A DNA stretch of 21,907 nt from Planctomycetota bacterium (GTDB lineage: Bacteria; Planctomycetota; Planctomycetia; Pirellulales; Thermoguttaceae). The translations under genes were made by a program, and so were the position numbers. Positions within the stretch are counted from its first letter, which is position 1. Every line of letters begins with the position of its first letter. Positions 1 through 7,184 of this stretch are shown here, piece by piece. Location: contig JABMRP010000819.1 in assembly GCA_013202535.1 (NCBI GenBank), forward strand, positions 1 to 21,907. Direction: 5' to 3'. The notes below the pieces were generated by a model. That model searched no databases and was not told the origin of the DNA. It saw only the letters and a list, made by a program, of their open reading frames with translations.

Positions 1-28
1 ACATTGACGGTTTGCATGATGGGAAACA

Positions 29-70
29 GGGACTAGGGACTAGGGACTAGGGACTAGGGACTAGGGACTA
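29..70. repeat. Heptamer tandem repeat, 6 x GGGACTA
   Basis: Six perfect head-to-tail copies of GGGACTA are visible between the window start and the end of mch. The array lies downstream of the mch stop codon and no gene is seen between the window edge and 119. Short heptamer arrays of this kind can expand and contract by slippage, so copy number may vary between strains. No function can be assigned. Confidence 0.95.
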
Positions 71-119
71 GACTGCAACCCCTGGGCGTGGATGGATATC
101 AAGCAGCACGCGATTATGA

Positions 120-1115
120 TTATAGCGTGAAGGACTCCTGGAGCAGGTGGGCGTCGACGCGACCGAATCGAAAGGACCGGCCGCTGTCGAGATGGAAGAA
201 AGTGACCACCGCCGGGCCGCTCGGAAGGGAGTCGGCCGTTTGGCCCCCGTGATTGAGACGACGCAGCGCTGCACCGAACGGGCGGTCCCGGGTGGACGTG
301 TCGCCGCTGGGTACATGGTGACCGATCCGTCCCAACATCGATTCCTCCCCACGAACCCACAATGTGACCTGGCTTCCATAGAGTATCGCATCGGCGGTCC
401 GCCGGATAGCCCGGCCGTTGCTTGTGGCGACCGGCGGCATCGGAGCCACGCCGAACGCCGACTCGACACACGCCAGATCGAAGTCCAAGGTGGCCAGCTT
501 GTGCATGGCCGCGGCGACCGATCGGGCGACCAGCAACACCGTGCCGGCGGCGCTGGCCGGCGGGGCCACCAGAAGCGTCAGTTTCGCCGGCTCGACCCCG
601 CAACGGGCCGCCAGATCGCGGCAGATCGTCGGCGGCGGCAGTTGCTCGGCCTCCAGAACCCCCACCACCTCACCCTCGGCGGTCTGGTAATTGCCGATCT
701 GCTGGAAGATGGGTTCGGTGCCGGCCGCGGCCCGCATCGGACCGCTGGCCGTGGCCGTGAACCCATCCTGGTCGATCTGCCAGCCCGGATGCTGCGAGGC
801 CAGGCACGCCGCCACGGGATGGTCGGTCCGCACCGTCACTCCCGGCATGAGCCAGAGTTCGCTGGCGTTGGCAACGTATTCGGCACGGCCAAGCCCGGCC
901 ATGGCGACGTTGGCCATGACACGTCCCGCTTCCAGCCCCCCGGCAACATCCACGCCGCAGTCCAGAACGCACGCCTCGCCATCGCGGCGATGGACGGCAA
1001 TACGGTAGTACGCAGCTCGATCGATCAGATGACGACAGAACGCACCGGCATAGTAGTTCAGATTCACAAGTCGCCGTAATTGCTGGGGGGGAGTGAGGCG
1101 AATTGAGCCGACCAT
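120..1115 (-). CDS. mch: Methenyltetrahydromethanopterin cyclohydrolase (Mch)
   Basis: Cytoplasmic enzyme of the tetrahydromethanopterin-linked C1 pathway that interconverts methenyl-H4MPT and formyl-H4MPT. Family landmarks run in order along the 331-residue product: DCGVDVAGGLEAGR, TDHPVAACLASQHPGW, the region with ASGPMRA, VLEAEQLPP, LTLLVAPPASAAG followed by an AAMHKL segment, and TADAILYGSQVTLWV near the C-terminal third. Length is normal for the family. The start at 1115 is chosen because GGAGAGGAG lies just upstream and homology begins soon after; the open frame extends to 1211 without family similarity. In bacteria this pathway usually serves formaldehyde oxidation or detoxification and is known from methylotrophs and planctomycetes. 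No other C1 gene is adjacent. A seven-base homopolymer at 1085-1091 and a strong out-of-frame SD-ATG at 1134 leave the exact N-terminus uncertain. Confidence 0.93.
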   Translation of the reverse strand: MVGSIRLTPPQQLRRLVNLNYYAGAFCRHLIDRAAYYRIAVHRRDGEACVLDCGVDVAGGLEAGRVMANVAMAGLGRAEYVANASELWLMPGVTVRTDHPVAACLASQHPGWQIDQDGFTATASGPMRAAAGTEPIFQQIGNYQTAEGEVVGVLEAEQLPPPTICRDLAARCGVEPAKLTLLVAPPASAAGTVLLVARSVAAAMHKLATLDFDLACVESAFGVAPMPPVATSNGRAIRRTADAILYGSQVTLWVRGEESMLGRIGHHVPSGDTSTRDRPFGAALRRLNHGGQTADSLPSGPAVVTFFHLDSGRSFRFGRVDAHLLQESFTL

Positions 1116-1280
1116 CGGCTCCTCTCCATTCCATGATGTTTCACCTCCCGTGACAATGCAAGGCATGTAGCACCAAAGAGGTATACGCACCGCTCTTATT
1201 GAATCAGCCAAGTCTCGCTGTGACGTTTTGGGAACGCTCGTCAGGGCAGGCCCGACCCAACGGCCCGTGGAGAGTTGCCT

Positions 1281-1309
1281 TTGCCCGCGGTAAACGGTGT
1301 TCCTAGAAT
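1281..1309 (+). promoter_or_regulatory. Putative sigma-70-type promoter for the MntR-like gene
   Basis: TTGCCC (1281-1286) and TAGAAT (1304-1309) are separated by exactly 17 bases, giving a predicted transcription start near 1316. This lies downstream of the GTG at 1297 and so favours the TTG start at 1390. It is a consensus match only. Confidence 0.45.
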
Positions 1310-1389
1310 TCGGTAGCCCAACAGGAGTCCTTGGTCCCGCCTGGTGGCGATACGGGTATTCTTGTGCTGGAGACGAGGATCGGCGAACC

Positions 1390-1926
1390 TTGGCTAGTCT
1401 GACTGTGGAGAACTACGTAAAAACGATATTCAAGCTGTGTACGGCCGCGCCCACTCGACCGGCCTCGACGGGACAGATCGCCACGGCCGCCCACGTGACG
1501 CCGGGCACGGTGACTAGTATGCTCAAAACGCTGAGCGAGACGGGATTGGCCGAATACACGCCCTACGAAGGTGTCCGGCTGACCGCGTTGGGCAACTTGC
1601 TGGCCTTGCGAATCCTTCGTCGCCACAAGTTGCTGGTCACGTTTCTCGGCCAGACGCTTCAGATGAGCCCGGAGGACGCTCGACGGGAAGCCGAGGACTT
1701 GGAGCACGTGGCCAGCGATCGGTTGATGGACCGCATCGACGCATTTCTGGGCCACCCGGAGGCCGATCCTCACGGCGACCCGATTCCGCCCGCCACACCA
1801 CCGTCCCCACCGCCACGTCCCTTGGAAGGCGTTGCCCCGGCCCCCTTCGACACCCCGGCCCCCTTCGACACCCCGGACCCTTTCGCCACGTCGGCCCCCT
1901 TTGACGGCAACGCCGAAAAACCGTAA
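1390..1926 (+). CDS. DtxR/MntR-family metal-dependent transcriptional regulator
   Basis: Likely cytoplasmic DNA-binding repressor that senses Mn(II) or Fe(II). The winged-helix domain starts almost at the N-terminus (SLTVENYVKTIFKL) and contains the recognition-helix region VTPGTVTSMLKTLSETGL and the wing VRLTALG. The dimerisation and metal-site part follows, with RRHKLLVTFL, EAEDLEHVASDRLMDRID and the typical HPEADPHGDPIP signature. No FeoA/SH3-like third domain is present, so it resembles MntR more than DtxR. Instead it ends in a low-complexity tail with repeated PAPFDT units encoded by 18-bp DNA repeats. The TTG start at 1390 is chosen because family similarity begins there; an in-frame GTG at 1297 would add 31 unrelated residues upstream of the predicted transcription start. 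The regulated genes are not evident; mch is divergent upstream. Confidence 0.85.
   Translation: MASLTVENYVKTIFKLCTAAPTRPASTGQIATAAHVTPGTVTSMLKTLSETGLAEYTPYEGVRLTALGNLLALRILRRHKLLVTFLGQTLQMSPEDARREAEDLEHVASDRLMDRIDAFLGHPEADPHGDPIPPATPPSPPPRPLEGVAPAPFDTPAPFDTPDPFATSAPFDGNAEKP
1839..1910 (+). repeat. Four 18-bp repeats encoding the PAPFDT tail
   Basis: Units at 1839-1856 and 1857-1874 are identical; units at 1875-1892 and 1893-1910 have diverged. The period is six codons, so the reading frame of the MntR-like protein is preserved. The last unit contains TTGACG, the presumed -35 box of the SRP RNA promoter. Confidence 0.9.
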
Positions 1927-1929
1927 AAC
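1901..1929 (+). promoter_or_regulatory. Putative promoter of the SRP RNA gene
   Basis: TTGACG (1901-1906), a 17-base spacer and TAAAAC (1924-1929) lie inside the last codons of the MntR-like gene; the TAA of the -10 box is its stop codon. The predicted start is around 1936, about 20 bases before the closing stem of the SRP RNA. This is inferred from consensus and position. Confidence 0.5.
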
Positions 1930-1957
1930 GGGGGAACCATTCAGCGTCGGCCCAAGT

Positions 1958-2069
1958 CGGCTTCCGATGAGGGGCCCCCGCAATGGGGACCTGTGAACCT
2001 GGTCAGGGACGAAAGTCAGCAGCCATAAACAGTACCCCCCATGTGTGGTGGGTCCCTCATCGGAAGCCG
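1958..2069 (+). ncRNA. ffs: Small SRP RNA (4.5S-like)
   Basis: RNA scaffold of the signal recognition particle, which binds Ffh and targets nascent membrane proteins. The ends form a perfect 16-bp stem (1958-1973 with 2054-2069). The conserved helix 8 core is clear: CTGTGAACCTGGTCAGG (from 1991), the apical GAC-GAAA-GTC hairpin (2008-2017), then AGCAGCC (from 2018) and the closing ACAG. This matches the bacterial CTG-TCAGG...AGCAGCC internal-loop signature. Length of about 112 nt fits the 4.5S type without an Alu domain. The tetraloop is GAAA rather than the GGAA of E. coli, still of the GNRA class. Position immediately upstream of dnaX matches the scr-dnaX order of Bacillus. Exact 5' and 3' ends are uncertain by several bases. 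Confidence 0.93.
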
Positions 2070-2080
2070 CCCCGTCGGGC

Positions 2081-2092
2081 CGGCTTTTGCCG
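2081..2092 (+). other. Small perfect hairpin between SRP RNA and dnaX
   Basis: CGGC-TTTT-GCCG forms a 4-bp hairpin directly after the SRP RNA stem, preceded by another 4-bp GCCC/GGGC hairpin (2069-2080). These might mark 3' processing or weak attenuation before dnaX. They are too weak to call a terminator. Confidence 0.3.
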
Positions 2093-2139
2093 ATGATCGC
2101 CCTTCGTACATGCCAACGCCCCATCGGAGGGCGCGGCGG

Positions 2140-3906
2140 ATGTCTGAACCAACGCCCAACTCGCCGCCCACACCCGCTACCAATTCGGCCGAATATCAGG
2201 TCATCGCCCGGCGTTTTCGGCCGCAAGTCTTCGACGATTTGGTCGGCCAGCAGCACGTCACCCAAGCGTTGGCCAACGCCATCACGACCGGCCGGGTGGG
2301 ACACGCCTATCTCTTCACCGGCGCCCGAGGCGTGGGCAAAACCTCCGCGGCCCGGATTCTCGCCAAAGCGCTCGACTGCGACCGGGGACTTAGCCCCACG
2401 CCCTGCAACGAGTGCGACATCTGCCAAAGCGTCAGCACGGGCGAAGACGTCGACGTGCTGGAAATCGACGGTGCCAGCAACCGGGGGATCGACGAAATCC
2501 GGCTCCTGCGTCAAAACGCCGCCGTGCGACCCAGCCGGGCCCGCTTCAAGATCTACATCATCGACGAAGTCCACATGCTCACCCGCGAGGCCTTCAACGC
2601 CTTGCTGAAGACCCTGGAGGAACCGCCCGAACACGTCAAGTTCATCTTCTGCACCACCGAGCCGACCAAGCTGCCGGTGACCATTCTCTCCCGCTGCCAA
2701 CGATTCGATTTCGCCGGGATTCAGCTTGAATCGATCACCGCATGCCTGCGGAAGATCGTCGATTCCGAAGGGGTCGAAGCCGACGAGGAAGCGCTGCGGT
2801 TGCTGGCCCGCCGCGCGGCCGGTTCGATGCGCGACGGCCAATCGCTGCTCGAACAATTGCTGGCCTTCGCGCCGGGACGAATCTCCGTCGACGATGTCCA
2901 CGGTATGCTGGGGACCGCGGGCGACGAGCGATTGACCCAACTCGTGGCCCATCTGGTCGACCGCGACGCCGCGGCCGCATTGCGGATGCTCGACGAAGCG
3001 ATCGGCAAGGGAGTCGACGTCGGGTTGGTCGTCGAGCAGTTGTTCGGATATCTGCGCGATGCCATGGCGGTGGGCGTCGGATGCTCACCCGACGAACTGC
3101 TCCATACCGGCCCGGATGCGCACGCGCAGTTGAGCGAGGCGGCGACCCGATTGGGGCTGGAGACGCTGCTGGCGGCCATGCAGATTTTCGACCACACGTT
3201 GGCTCGCATGCGTTACAGCACGCAAGCGCGGATTCTGGCCGAGTTGGCCTTGGTGCGGATTTGCCATCTACAAAACCTCGACGAGTTGCCCACGCTGATC
3301 GCCCAGCTTCGTAGCGGCGCGCCCGCGCCGGCCCGAGCGCAGAGCGGCCCATCCCGGAGCGCCCCAGTGGCAGCGCGAGCCGGCTCTCGATCACCCGGCT
3401 CACCCACGACGGGGCGGGGTGGAAATCCCCGCGATCCGGGAGCCACGCCGATGGCCCCATCCGTGCCCCCGGAGGAGGTATCTCCCGCCGCAGCCACGAT
3501 GCCCTTGACCGCCGAAACGGCCGCGGCCGTATGGGCGGCGGCCCTGGCGAAGATGCCGGCGATGGTAGCCGAAGCGGGCGGGGAATTCGAGCATATAGCA
3601 ATTTCCGCGCCAAATCGTCTGGTCGTCTCCTTCCGTGGGACGTATACTTTCCAGAAATCACTCTGCGAGAAGCCGGAGCACACGGCCAGATTCGAAAAGG
3701 TCCTGGCCCAACTGACCGGCAAGCCCGTACAGGTGGAATTCATTTCGTCGGATGCCTCCCCGGGAGTTGAGACTCAAACCGAATCCGAAAAATCGCTATC
3801 GCCTCAACAGCGCGTGCGTCAGGCCGGCCAACACCCGATGGTCCGCCGGGCGGCGGAACTGTTTCAGGCACACCCGACGCGCGTTGATCCGCCAACCGAC
3901 GAGTAG
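2140..3906 (+). CDS. dnaX: DNA polymerase III subunit gamma/tau
   Basis: Clamp-loader ATPase that loads the sliding clamp and organises the replisome. In the 588-residue product, Walker A GARGVGKT is at residues 61-68, the zinc-binding cysteines at 80, 89, 92 and 95, Walker B IIDEVHML at 140-147, and the sensor-1 segment CTTEPTKLP at about 171-179 followed by SRCQRFDF. Domain III (ISVDDVHGMLG) and a Pro/Ala/Ser-rich linker follow, then a tau-like C-terminal domain (about residues 450-545). The start at 2140 is preceded by GGAGGG with 8 bases spacing; the longer open frame from 2041 overlaps the SRP RNA and is rejected. No clear A-rich slippery heptamer was seen for producing gamma. First protein gene of the dnaX-ebfC-recR-rpoN-nrdR series; 50 bases separate it from ebfC. 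Confidence 0.96.
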   Translation: MSEPTPNSPPTPATNSAEYQVIARRFRPQVFDDLVGQQHVTQALANAITTGRVGHAYLFTGARGVGKTSAARILAKALDCDRGLSPTPCNECDICQSVSTGEDVDVLEIDGASNRGIDEIRLLRQNAAVRPSRARFKIYIIDEVHMLTREAFNALLKTLEEPPEHVKFIFCTTEPTKLPVTILSRCQRFDFAGIQLESITACLRKIVDSEGVEADEEALRLLARRAAGSMRDGQSLLEQLLAFAPGRISVDDVHGMLGTAGDERLTQLVAHLVDRDAAAALRMLDEAIGKGVDVGLVVEQLFGYLRDAMAVGVGCSPDELLHTGPDAHAQLSEAATRLGLETLLAAMQIFDHTLARMRYSTQARILAELALVRICHLQNLDELPTLIAQLRSGAPAPARAQSGPSRSAPVAARAGSRSPGSPTTGRGGNPRDPGATPMAPSVPPEEVSPAAATMPLTAETAAAVWAAALAKMPAMVAEAGGEFEHIAISAPNRLVVSFRGTYTFQKSLCEKPEHTARFEKVLAQLTGKPVQVEFISSDASPGVETQTESEKSLSPQQRVRQAGQHPMVRRAAELFQAHPTRVDPPTDE

Positions 3907-3956
3907 GTCGAGAACCGAACCGATCGAGAACCGTTAGAAGAAGGGTCGAAAGAACC

Positions 3957-4325
3957 GTGTTCAAAGGACTTTCCAATTTCGCCTCGATCATCAAGCAAGC
4001 CCGGGAGATGGGCGGCCGCATGGAGCAGATCGGCGAGGAACTGAAGACCAAGCGAACCTCCGGCACCGCCGGCGGTGGCATGGTGGAGGTCGAGGTCAAC
4101 GGATTGCAGGAAGTGCTGGCCTGCCGCATCGACCCGGATTTCTTCGCCGGCGGCGATCGCGAAATGCTGGAGGACCTGCTGACCGCGGCGGTGAATCAGG
4201 CCCTATCCAAAGCCAAAGCCCTGCACGCCGAGGCGCTGCAATCGGCCACCGGCGGTCTGGACGTCCCCGGATTGCAGGAAGCGATGAATAAGATCACCGG
4301 AAAGACGGACGAGGATAGCGATTAG
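3957..4325 (+). CDS. ebfC: YbaB/EbfC nucleoid-associated protein
   Basis: Small DNA-binding, nucleoid-associated protein that forms a tweezer-shaped dimer in characterised relatives. The 122-residue product shows the family pattern: an N-terminal helix (FKGLSNFASIIKQAREMGGRM), a Gly-rich hinge (TAGGGMVEVEVNGLQEV), the CRIDPDFF strand, and a helical end with LLTAAVNQALSKAKALHAE. The start is GTG at 3957 with a purine-rich upstream stretch. It sits between dnaX and recR, the standard location of this family, which is the strongest support for orthology. It is likely co-transcribed with both; 45 bases separate it from recR. Confidence 0.93.
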   Translation: MFKGLSNFASIIKQAREMGGRMEQIGEELKTKRTSGTAGGGMVEVEVNGLQEVLACRIDPDFFAGGDREMLEDLLTAAVNQALSKAKALHAEALQSATGGLDVPGLQEAMNKITGKTDEDSD

Positions 4326-4370
4326 CGATTGGACATTGAACCTTAGCGACCGGAGGGAGACCCGAGTGCC

Positions 4371-4970
4371 GTGGCGGAGTTGACGGAATCCGTTGGCAGA
4401 TTGATCGACCAATTCACGAAACTTCCTGGCATCGGCAAGAAGTCGGCGGAGCGGCTGGCCTATCACCTGTTGCGGATTCCCCAGGCCGAGGCACTGGCGT
4501 TGGCCGAGGCGATTCGCGACGTGAAGTTGAACGTCCGGTATTGCAGCGTTTGCTACAACCTGGCGGAGCAAGAGCTATGTACGATCTGTCGCGATGCTCG
4601 CCGCAACGACCGTCAGGTATGCATTGTCGAACAGCCGCGAGATCTGATCGCTCTGGAGCAGACGGGGCTTTATCGAGGAAGATACCACGTCCTCCTGGGA
4701 AGAATCGCTCCGCTGGATGGTATCGGGGCCGACCAATTGACGATCAGCGCGCTGGTCGACCGCGTAAGAGGCGGAGAGGTCGAGGAAGTGATCATGGCGA
4801 CCAACCCGACAACGGAGGGGGACGGCACGGCGTTGTACATTTCCAACCTGTTGGCCGAGATTCCCGTCCGAATCACCCGACTGGCTCGCGGAATCACCAG
4901 CGGGAGTGTGCTAGAATTTGCTAACAAGGAGATCCTCTCCGAAGCGCTCAACGGGCGTCAGGAGTTTTGA
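4371..4970 (+). CDS. recR: Recombination mediator RecR
   Basis: Partner of RecF/RecO in loading RecA on gapped DNA. The 199-residue product has the N-terminal helix-hairpin-helix (LPGIGKKSAERLA), a zinc finger with Cys58, Cys61, Cys70 and Cys73, a Toprim domain beginning VCIVEQPRD, the NPTTEGDGTA segment, and the C-terminal Walker-B-like LARGITSGSVLEFAN. Length is normal. The GTG start at 4371 has CGGAGGGA about 12 bases upstream. The last codons (from GGGCGTCAGGAG to the TGA) are part of a 42-bp tandem repeat that continues past the stop, so the 3' end of the gene has been duplicated into the intergenic region. Confidence 0.96.
   Translation: MAELTESVGRLIDQFTKLPGIGKKSAERLAYHLLRIPQAEALALAEAIRDVKLNVRYCSVCYNLAEQELCTICRDARRNDRQVCIVEQPRDLIALEQTGLYRGRYHVLLGRIAPLDGIGADQLTISALVDRVRGGEVEEVIMATNPTTEGDGTALYISNLLAEIPVRITRLARGITSGSVLEFANKEILSEALNGRQEF
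4909..4917 (+). promoter_or_regulatory. Possible extended -10 promoter for rpoN
   Basis: TGCTAGAAT at the 3' end of recR matches an extended -10 element (TGnTAnAAT). No good -35 is visible. Transcripts from here would carry the 42-bp repeats in the rpoN leader. The call is weak. Confidence 0.3.
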
Positions 4971-5055
4971 TAGCGCCGGCCCGAGGTAACCCCCGGGGGT
5001 CAGGAGTTTTGATAGCGCCGGCCCGAGGTAACCCCCGGGCGTCAGGAGTTTTGAT
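4953..5055 (+). repeat. 42-bp tandem repeat, about 2.4 copies, at recR end / rpoN leader
   Basis: The motif GGGNGTCAGGAGTTTTGATA recurs at about 4953, 4995 and 5037, with exactly 42 bases between copies. The two full units also share AGCGCCGGCCCGAGGTAAC followed by CCCCGGG. Units differ essentially only at one base (GGGGTC versus GGGCGTC). Each copy contains the recR stop codon context. The unit carries the palindromes GCCGGC and CCCGGG. It occupies most of the recR-rpoN gap. Confidence 0.95.
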
Positions 5056-5105
5056 ACAGCGGTTCCCTTTTCCGAACTTAGTTCCAACCCCAACGTCGGC
5101 CAATC

Positions 5106-6614
5106 ATGCGGTTATCGTTCGGACAACACCTTCAGCAAGTTCAGAAGCAAGTCCTGGCTCCGCGGATGATCCAGTCGATGGAGATTCTACAATTACCGAT
5201 CATGGCGTTGCAGGAGCGGATCGACCAGGAGATGGAAGAGAATCCGATCCTGGAGATGCAGGAGGAGGACCCCGATCTTCCCAGCGAGCCGGTCGAGGAG
5301 AAATCGCCCGACGAACGGAGCGAGGAGGAAAAGGAGTTGGTCATCGACGAGACCAACAACAACGAAGACGATTTTGAACGATTGATGAAGATGGACGAGG
5401 AGTGGCCCGACCACTTCGAGGAGCGAAGCCGCCCGTCGCGCAGCCGGATCGACGAAGCGGGGCAACACAAGCTCGACGCCATGGCCAACATGGCCGCGCG
5501 GCCGCAGACTCTGCAAGACTACCTGCACGACCAGTTGGGATGGTTCGACCTCGACGCTTCGCTTCGGGCGACGGCCGAGCGCATCGTCTACAACCTCAAC
5601 CCTGCCGGATATTTCCAGGGCAGTCTGGAAGAACTGCTGGGGCCGGACGCCGAGCCGCACCAACTGGCGACCGCCCGCGAGGCGCTCGCCCTGGTCCAGC
5701 GGCTCGATCCCCCCGGCGTGGCGGCGCGCGATTACCGCGAGTGTCTCCTCCTGCAATTGACCCCCGGCAACCCGTTTTACGAGATCTTGCACGCGCTGAT
5801 TACTTCCCATTTCGACGACCTCACCCACAACCGCCTGCCGATCGTCGCCAAGCGGACGGGATACTCGATCGAGATGATCCAGACGGCGATGCAGGAGTTG
5901 GGCAAGCTGAACCTGAATCCCGGTGGGGATTTCAGCGAGTCGTTCGTGCCGCCGGTGATTCCCGACGTCTTCGTCGAACGCTCCGAAGAGGGGAAGTACG
6001 AAGTGCGTCTGGAAGACGGCCGGACCCCGGAATTGTTCATCAGCCCCTACTACCGCAAGCTGCTGTCGGCGGGAAAGGCCAACGACGAAACCAAGCAGTT
6101 TATTCGCGATAAGATCAACTCGGCACAGTGGTTGATCGAATCGATCCAGCAGCGGCGCAACACGTTGACGCGCGTCGCCCAGGCGATCGTCGATTACCAG
6201 ACCGAGTTCCTCGACAAGGGCCCGGATGCCATCGAACCGCTGAAAATGCAGCAGATCGCCGATCAGGTCGGAGTCCACGTGACCACCGTCAGCCGGGCGG
6301 TGGACGATAAATGGATCCAGACGCCGCGGGGTATCTTTCCGCTGAAGCGGTTCTTCTGCGGCGGCACGGTCGGCGCCGACGGAGCGGAGGTTGCGTGGGA
6401 CGCCGTCCGGCTGAAGCTCCAGGAGATCGTCGACAGCGAAGACAAACAGCATCCTTTCAGCGACGATCAGTTGGTTGCCGAACTGACCGCGCACGGGGTT
6501 AAGGTGGCCCGCCGCACCGTGACCAAGTACCGCAAAGCGATGAACATACCCAGTTCGCGGCAGCGCCGCGATTGGAGTCTCTCGACGCCGGACAAGAAAG
6601 GGAACCCGGAGTAA
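5106..6614 (+). CDS. rpoN: RNA polymerase sigma-54 factor
   Basis: Alternative sigma factor for enhancer-dependent promoters. All three regions are visible in 502 residues. Region I is the Gln/Leu-rich N-terminus (LSFGQHLQQVQKQVLAPRM onward), which interacts with AAA activators. Region II is very acidic (about residues 46-100). The core-binding domain follows, then a helix-turn-helix around 379-417 (QQIADQVGVHVTTVSRAV...). The RpoN box ARRTVTKYR is at about 468-476, the -24 element recognition motif. No strong Shine-Dalgarno precedes the ATG at 5106, but homology begins at the first residues. nrdR begins 36 bases after its stop, so the two are probably co-transcribed. No sigma-54 activator is in the window. 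Confidence 0.97.
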   Translation: MRLSFGQHLQQVQKQVLAPRMIQSMEILQLPIMALQERIDQEMEENPILEMQEEDPDLPSEPVEEKSPDERSEEEKELVIDETNNNEDDFERLMKMDEEWPDHFEERSRPSRSRIDEAGQHKLDAMANMAARPQTLQDYLHDQLGWFDLDASLRATAERIVYNLNPAGYFQGSLEELLGPDAEPHQLATAREALALVQRLDPPGVAARDYRECLLLQLTPGNPFYEILHALITSHFDDLTHNRLPIVAKRTGYSIEMIQTAMQELGKLNLNPGGDFSESFVPPVIPDVFVERSEEGKYEVRLEDGRTPELFISPYYRKLLSAGKANDETKQFIRDKINSAQWLIESIQQRRNTLTRVAQAIVDYQTEFLDKGPDAIEPLKMQQIADQVGVHVTTVSRAVDDKWIQTPRGIFPLKRFFCGGTVGADGAEVAWDAVRLKLQEIVDSEDKQHPFSDDQLVAELTAHGVKVARRTVTKYRKAMNIPSSRQRRDWSLSTPDKKGNPE

Positions 6615-6650
6615 CGGTCCGCCGCTCTCCGTGCGTTCGCCCGTGGGATC

Positions 6651-7184
6651 ATGAAATGTCCCTTCTGCCGCGATGACAACGACCGGGTAATCGACACCCG
6701 CGCCGTTGCGGACGGATTCGCCGTTCGCCGCCGGCGCCAGTGCGACAGTTGCCGGCGGCGTTACACGACCTACGAGCGAATCGACGCGCCCATCAAGGTC
6801 GTCAAGAAAGACGGTACGCGAGAGCCCTTCGACCGGCAAAAGTTCAAGCTGGGGCTGGAAAAGGCGTGCTGGAAGCGACCCGTCGGCGACGCCCAAATCG
6901 AGGCCGTGATCTTGGGCGTGGAAAGCGACGTGGAAACCACCTTCGATACGGAAGTGGATAGCCACTATCTGGGCGAATTGGCGATGCGCCACCTGCGCGA
7001 TCTCGACGAGGTGGCCTACGTTCGGTTCGCGAGCGTTTACCGACAGTTCAAGGACGTCCAGGACTTCGTCAACGAGCTCAAGCCCATGTTGGCCACCCCC
7101 CCGGATCCCGATCGGCCGGGCGGACTACAGCTTCCGGGAGACGACGAATTCGGTCAGCCGCCCCAGCGATTTCCTGGCCGGTGA
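6651..7184 (+). CDS. nrdR: Transcriptional repressor NrdR
   Basis: Zinc/ATP-cone repressor of ribonucleotide reductase genes. The N-terminal zinc ribbon has Cys3, Cys6, Cys31 and Cys34 (MKCPFC...CDSC) followed by RRRYTTYERI, and the ATP-cone covers about residues 49-139 (VVKKDGTREPFDRQKFKLGL to YVRFASVYRQFKD). At 177 residues it is longer than the usual 150-165, because of a Pro/Gly/Asp-rich tail. The last 60 bases overlap the 3' end of the convergent prenyl synthase gene. It is the last gene of the dnaX-nrdR series. No NrdR box or nrd gene was found in the window. Confidence 0.96.
   Translation: MKCPFCRDDNDRVIDTRAVADGFAVRRRRQCDSCRRRYTTYERIDAPIKVVKKDGTREPFDRQKFKLGLEKACWKRPVGDAQIEAVILGVESDVETTFDTEVDSHYLGELAMRHLRDLDEVAYVRFASVYRQFKDVQDFVNELKPMLATPPDPDRPGGLQLPGDDEFGQPPQRFPGR

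Noticed and set aside
2041..2139. Longer dnaX N-terminus starting at 2041
   Set aside because: It overlaps the SRP RNA, lacks a ribosome binding site and adds no family-like residues; ATG 2140 has GGAGGG at 8 bases.
1303..2952. 549-codon minus-strand frame
   Set aside because: Antisense to the MntR-like gene, SRP RNA and dnaX; no recognisable protein features.
2140..3906. Programmed frameshift in dnaX giving gamma
   Set aside because: No A-AAA-AAG type slippery site with a following stem was seen near the end of domain III.
4953..5055. CRISPR-like direct repeats
   Set aside because: Copies are immediately adjacent with no unique spacers and include the end of recR; this is a tandem repeat.
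4911..5093. Minus-strand 60-codon frame with a repeated SKLLTPGGYLGPAL peptide
   Set aside because: The repeated peptide is simply the 42-bp DNA repeat read on the other strand; it overlaps the end of recR, has no family resemblance and no start signals.
5193..6992. 599-codon minus-strand frame
   Set aside because: Antisense shadow of rpoN and nrdR, both of which have full family signatures.
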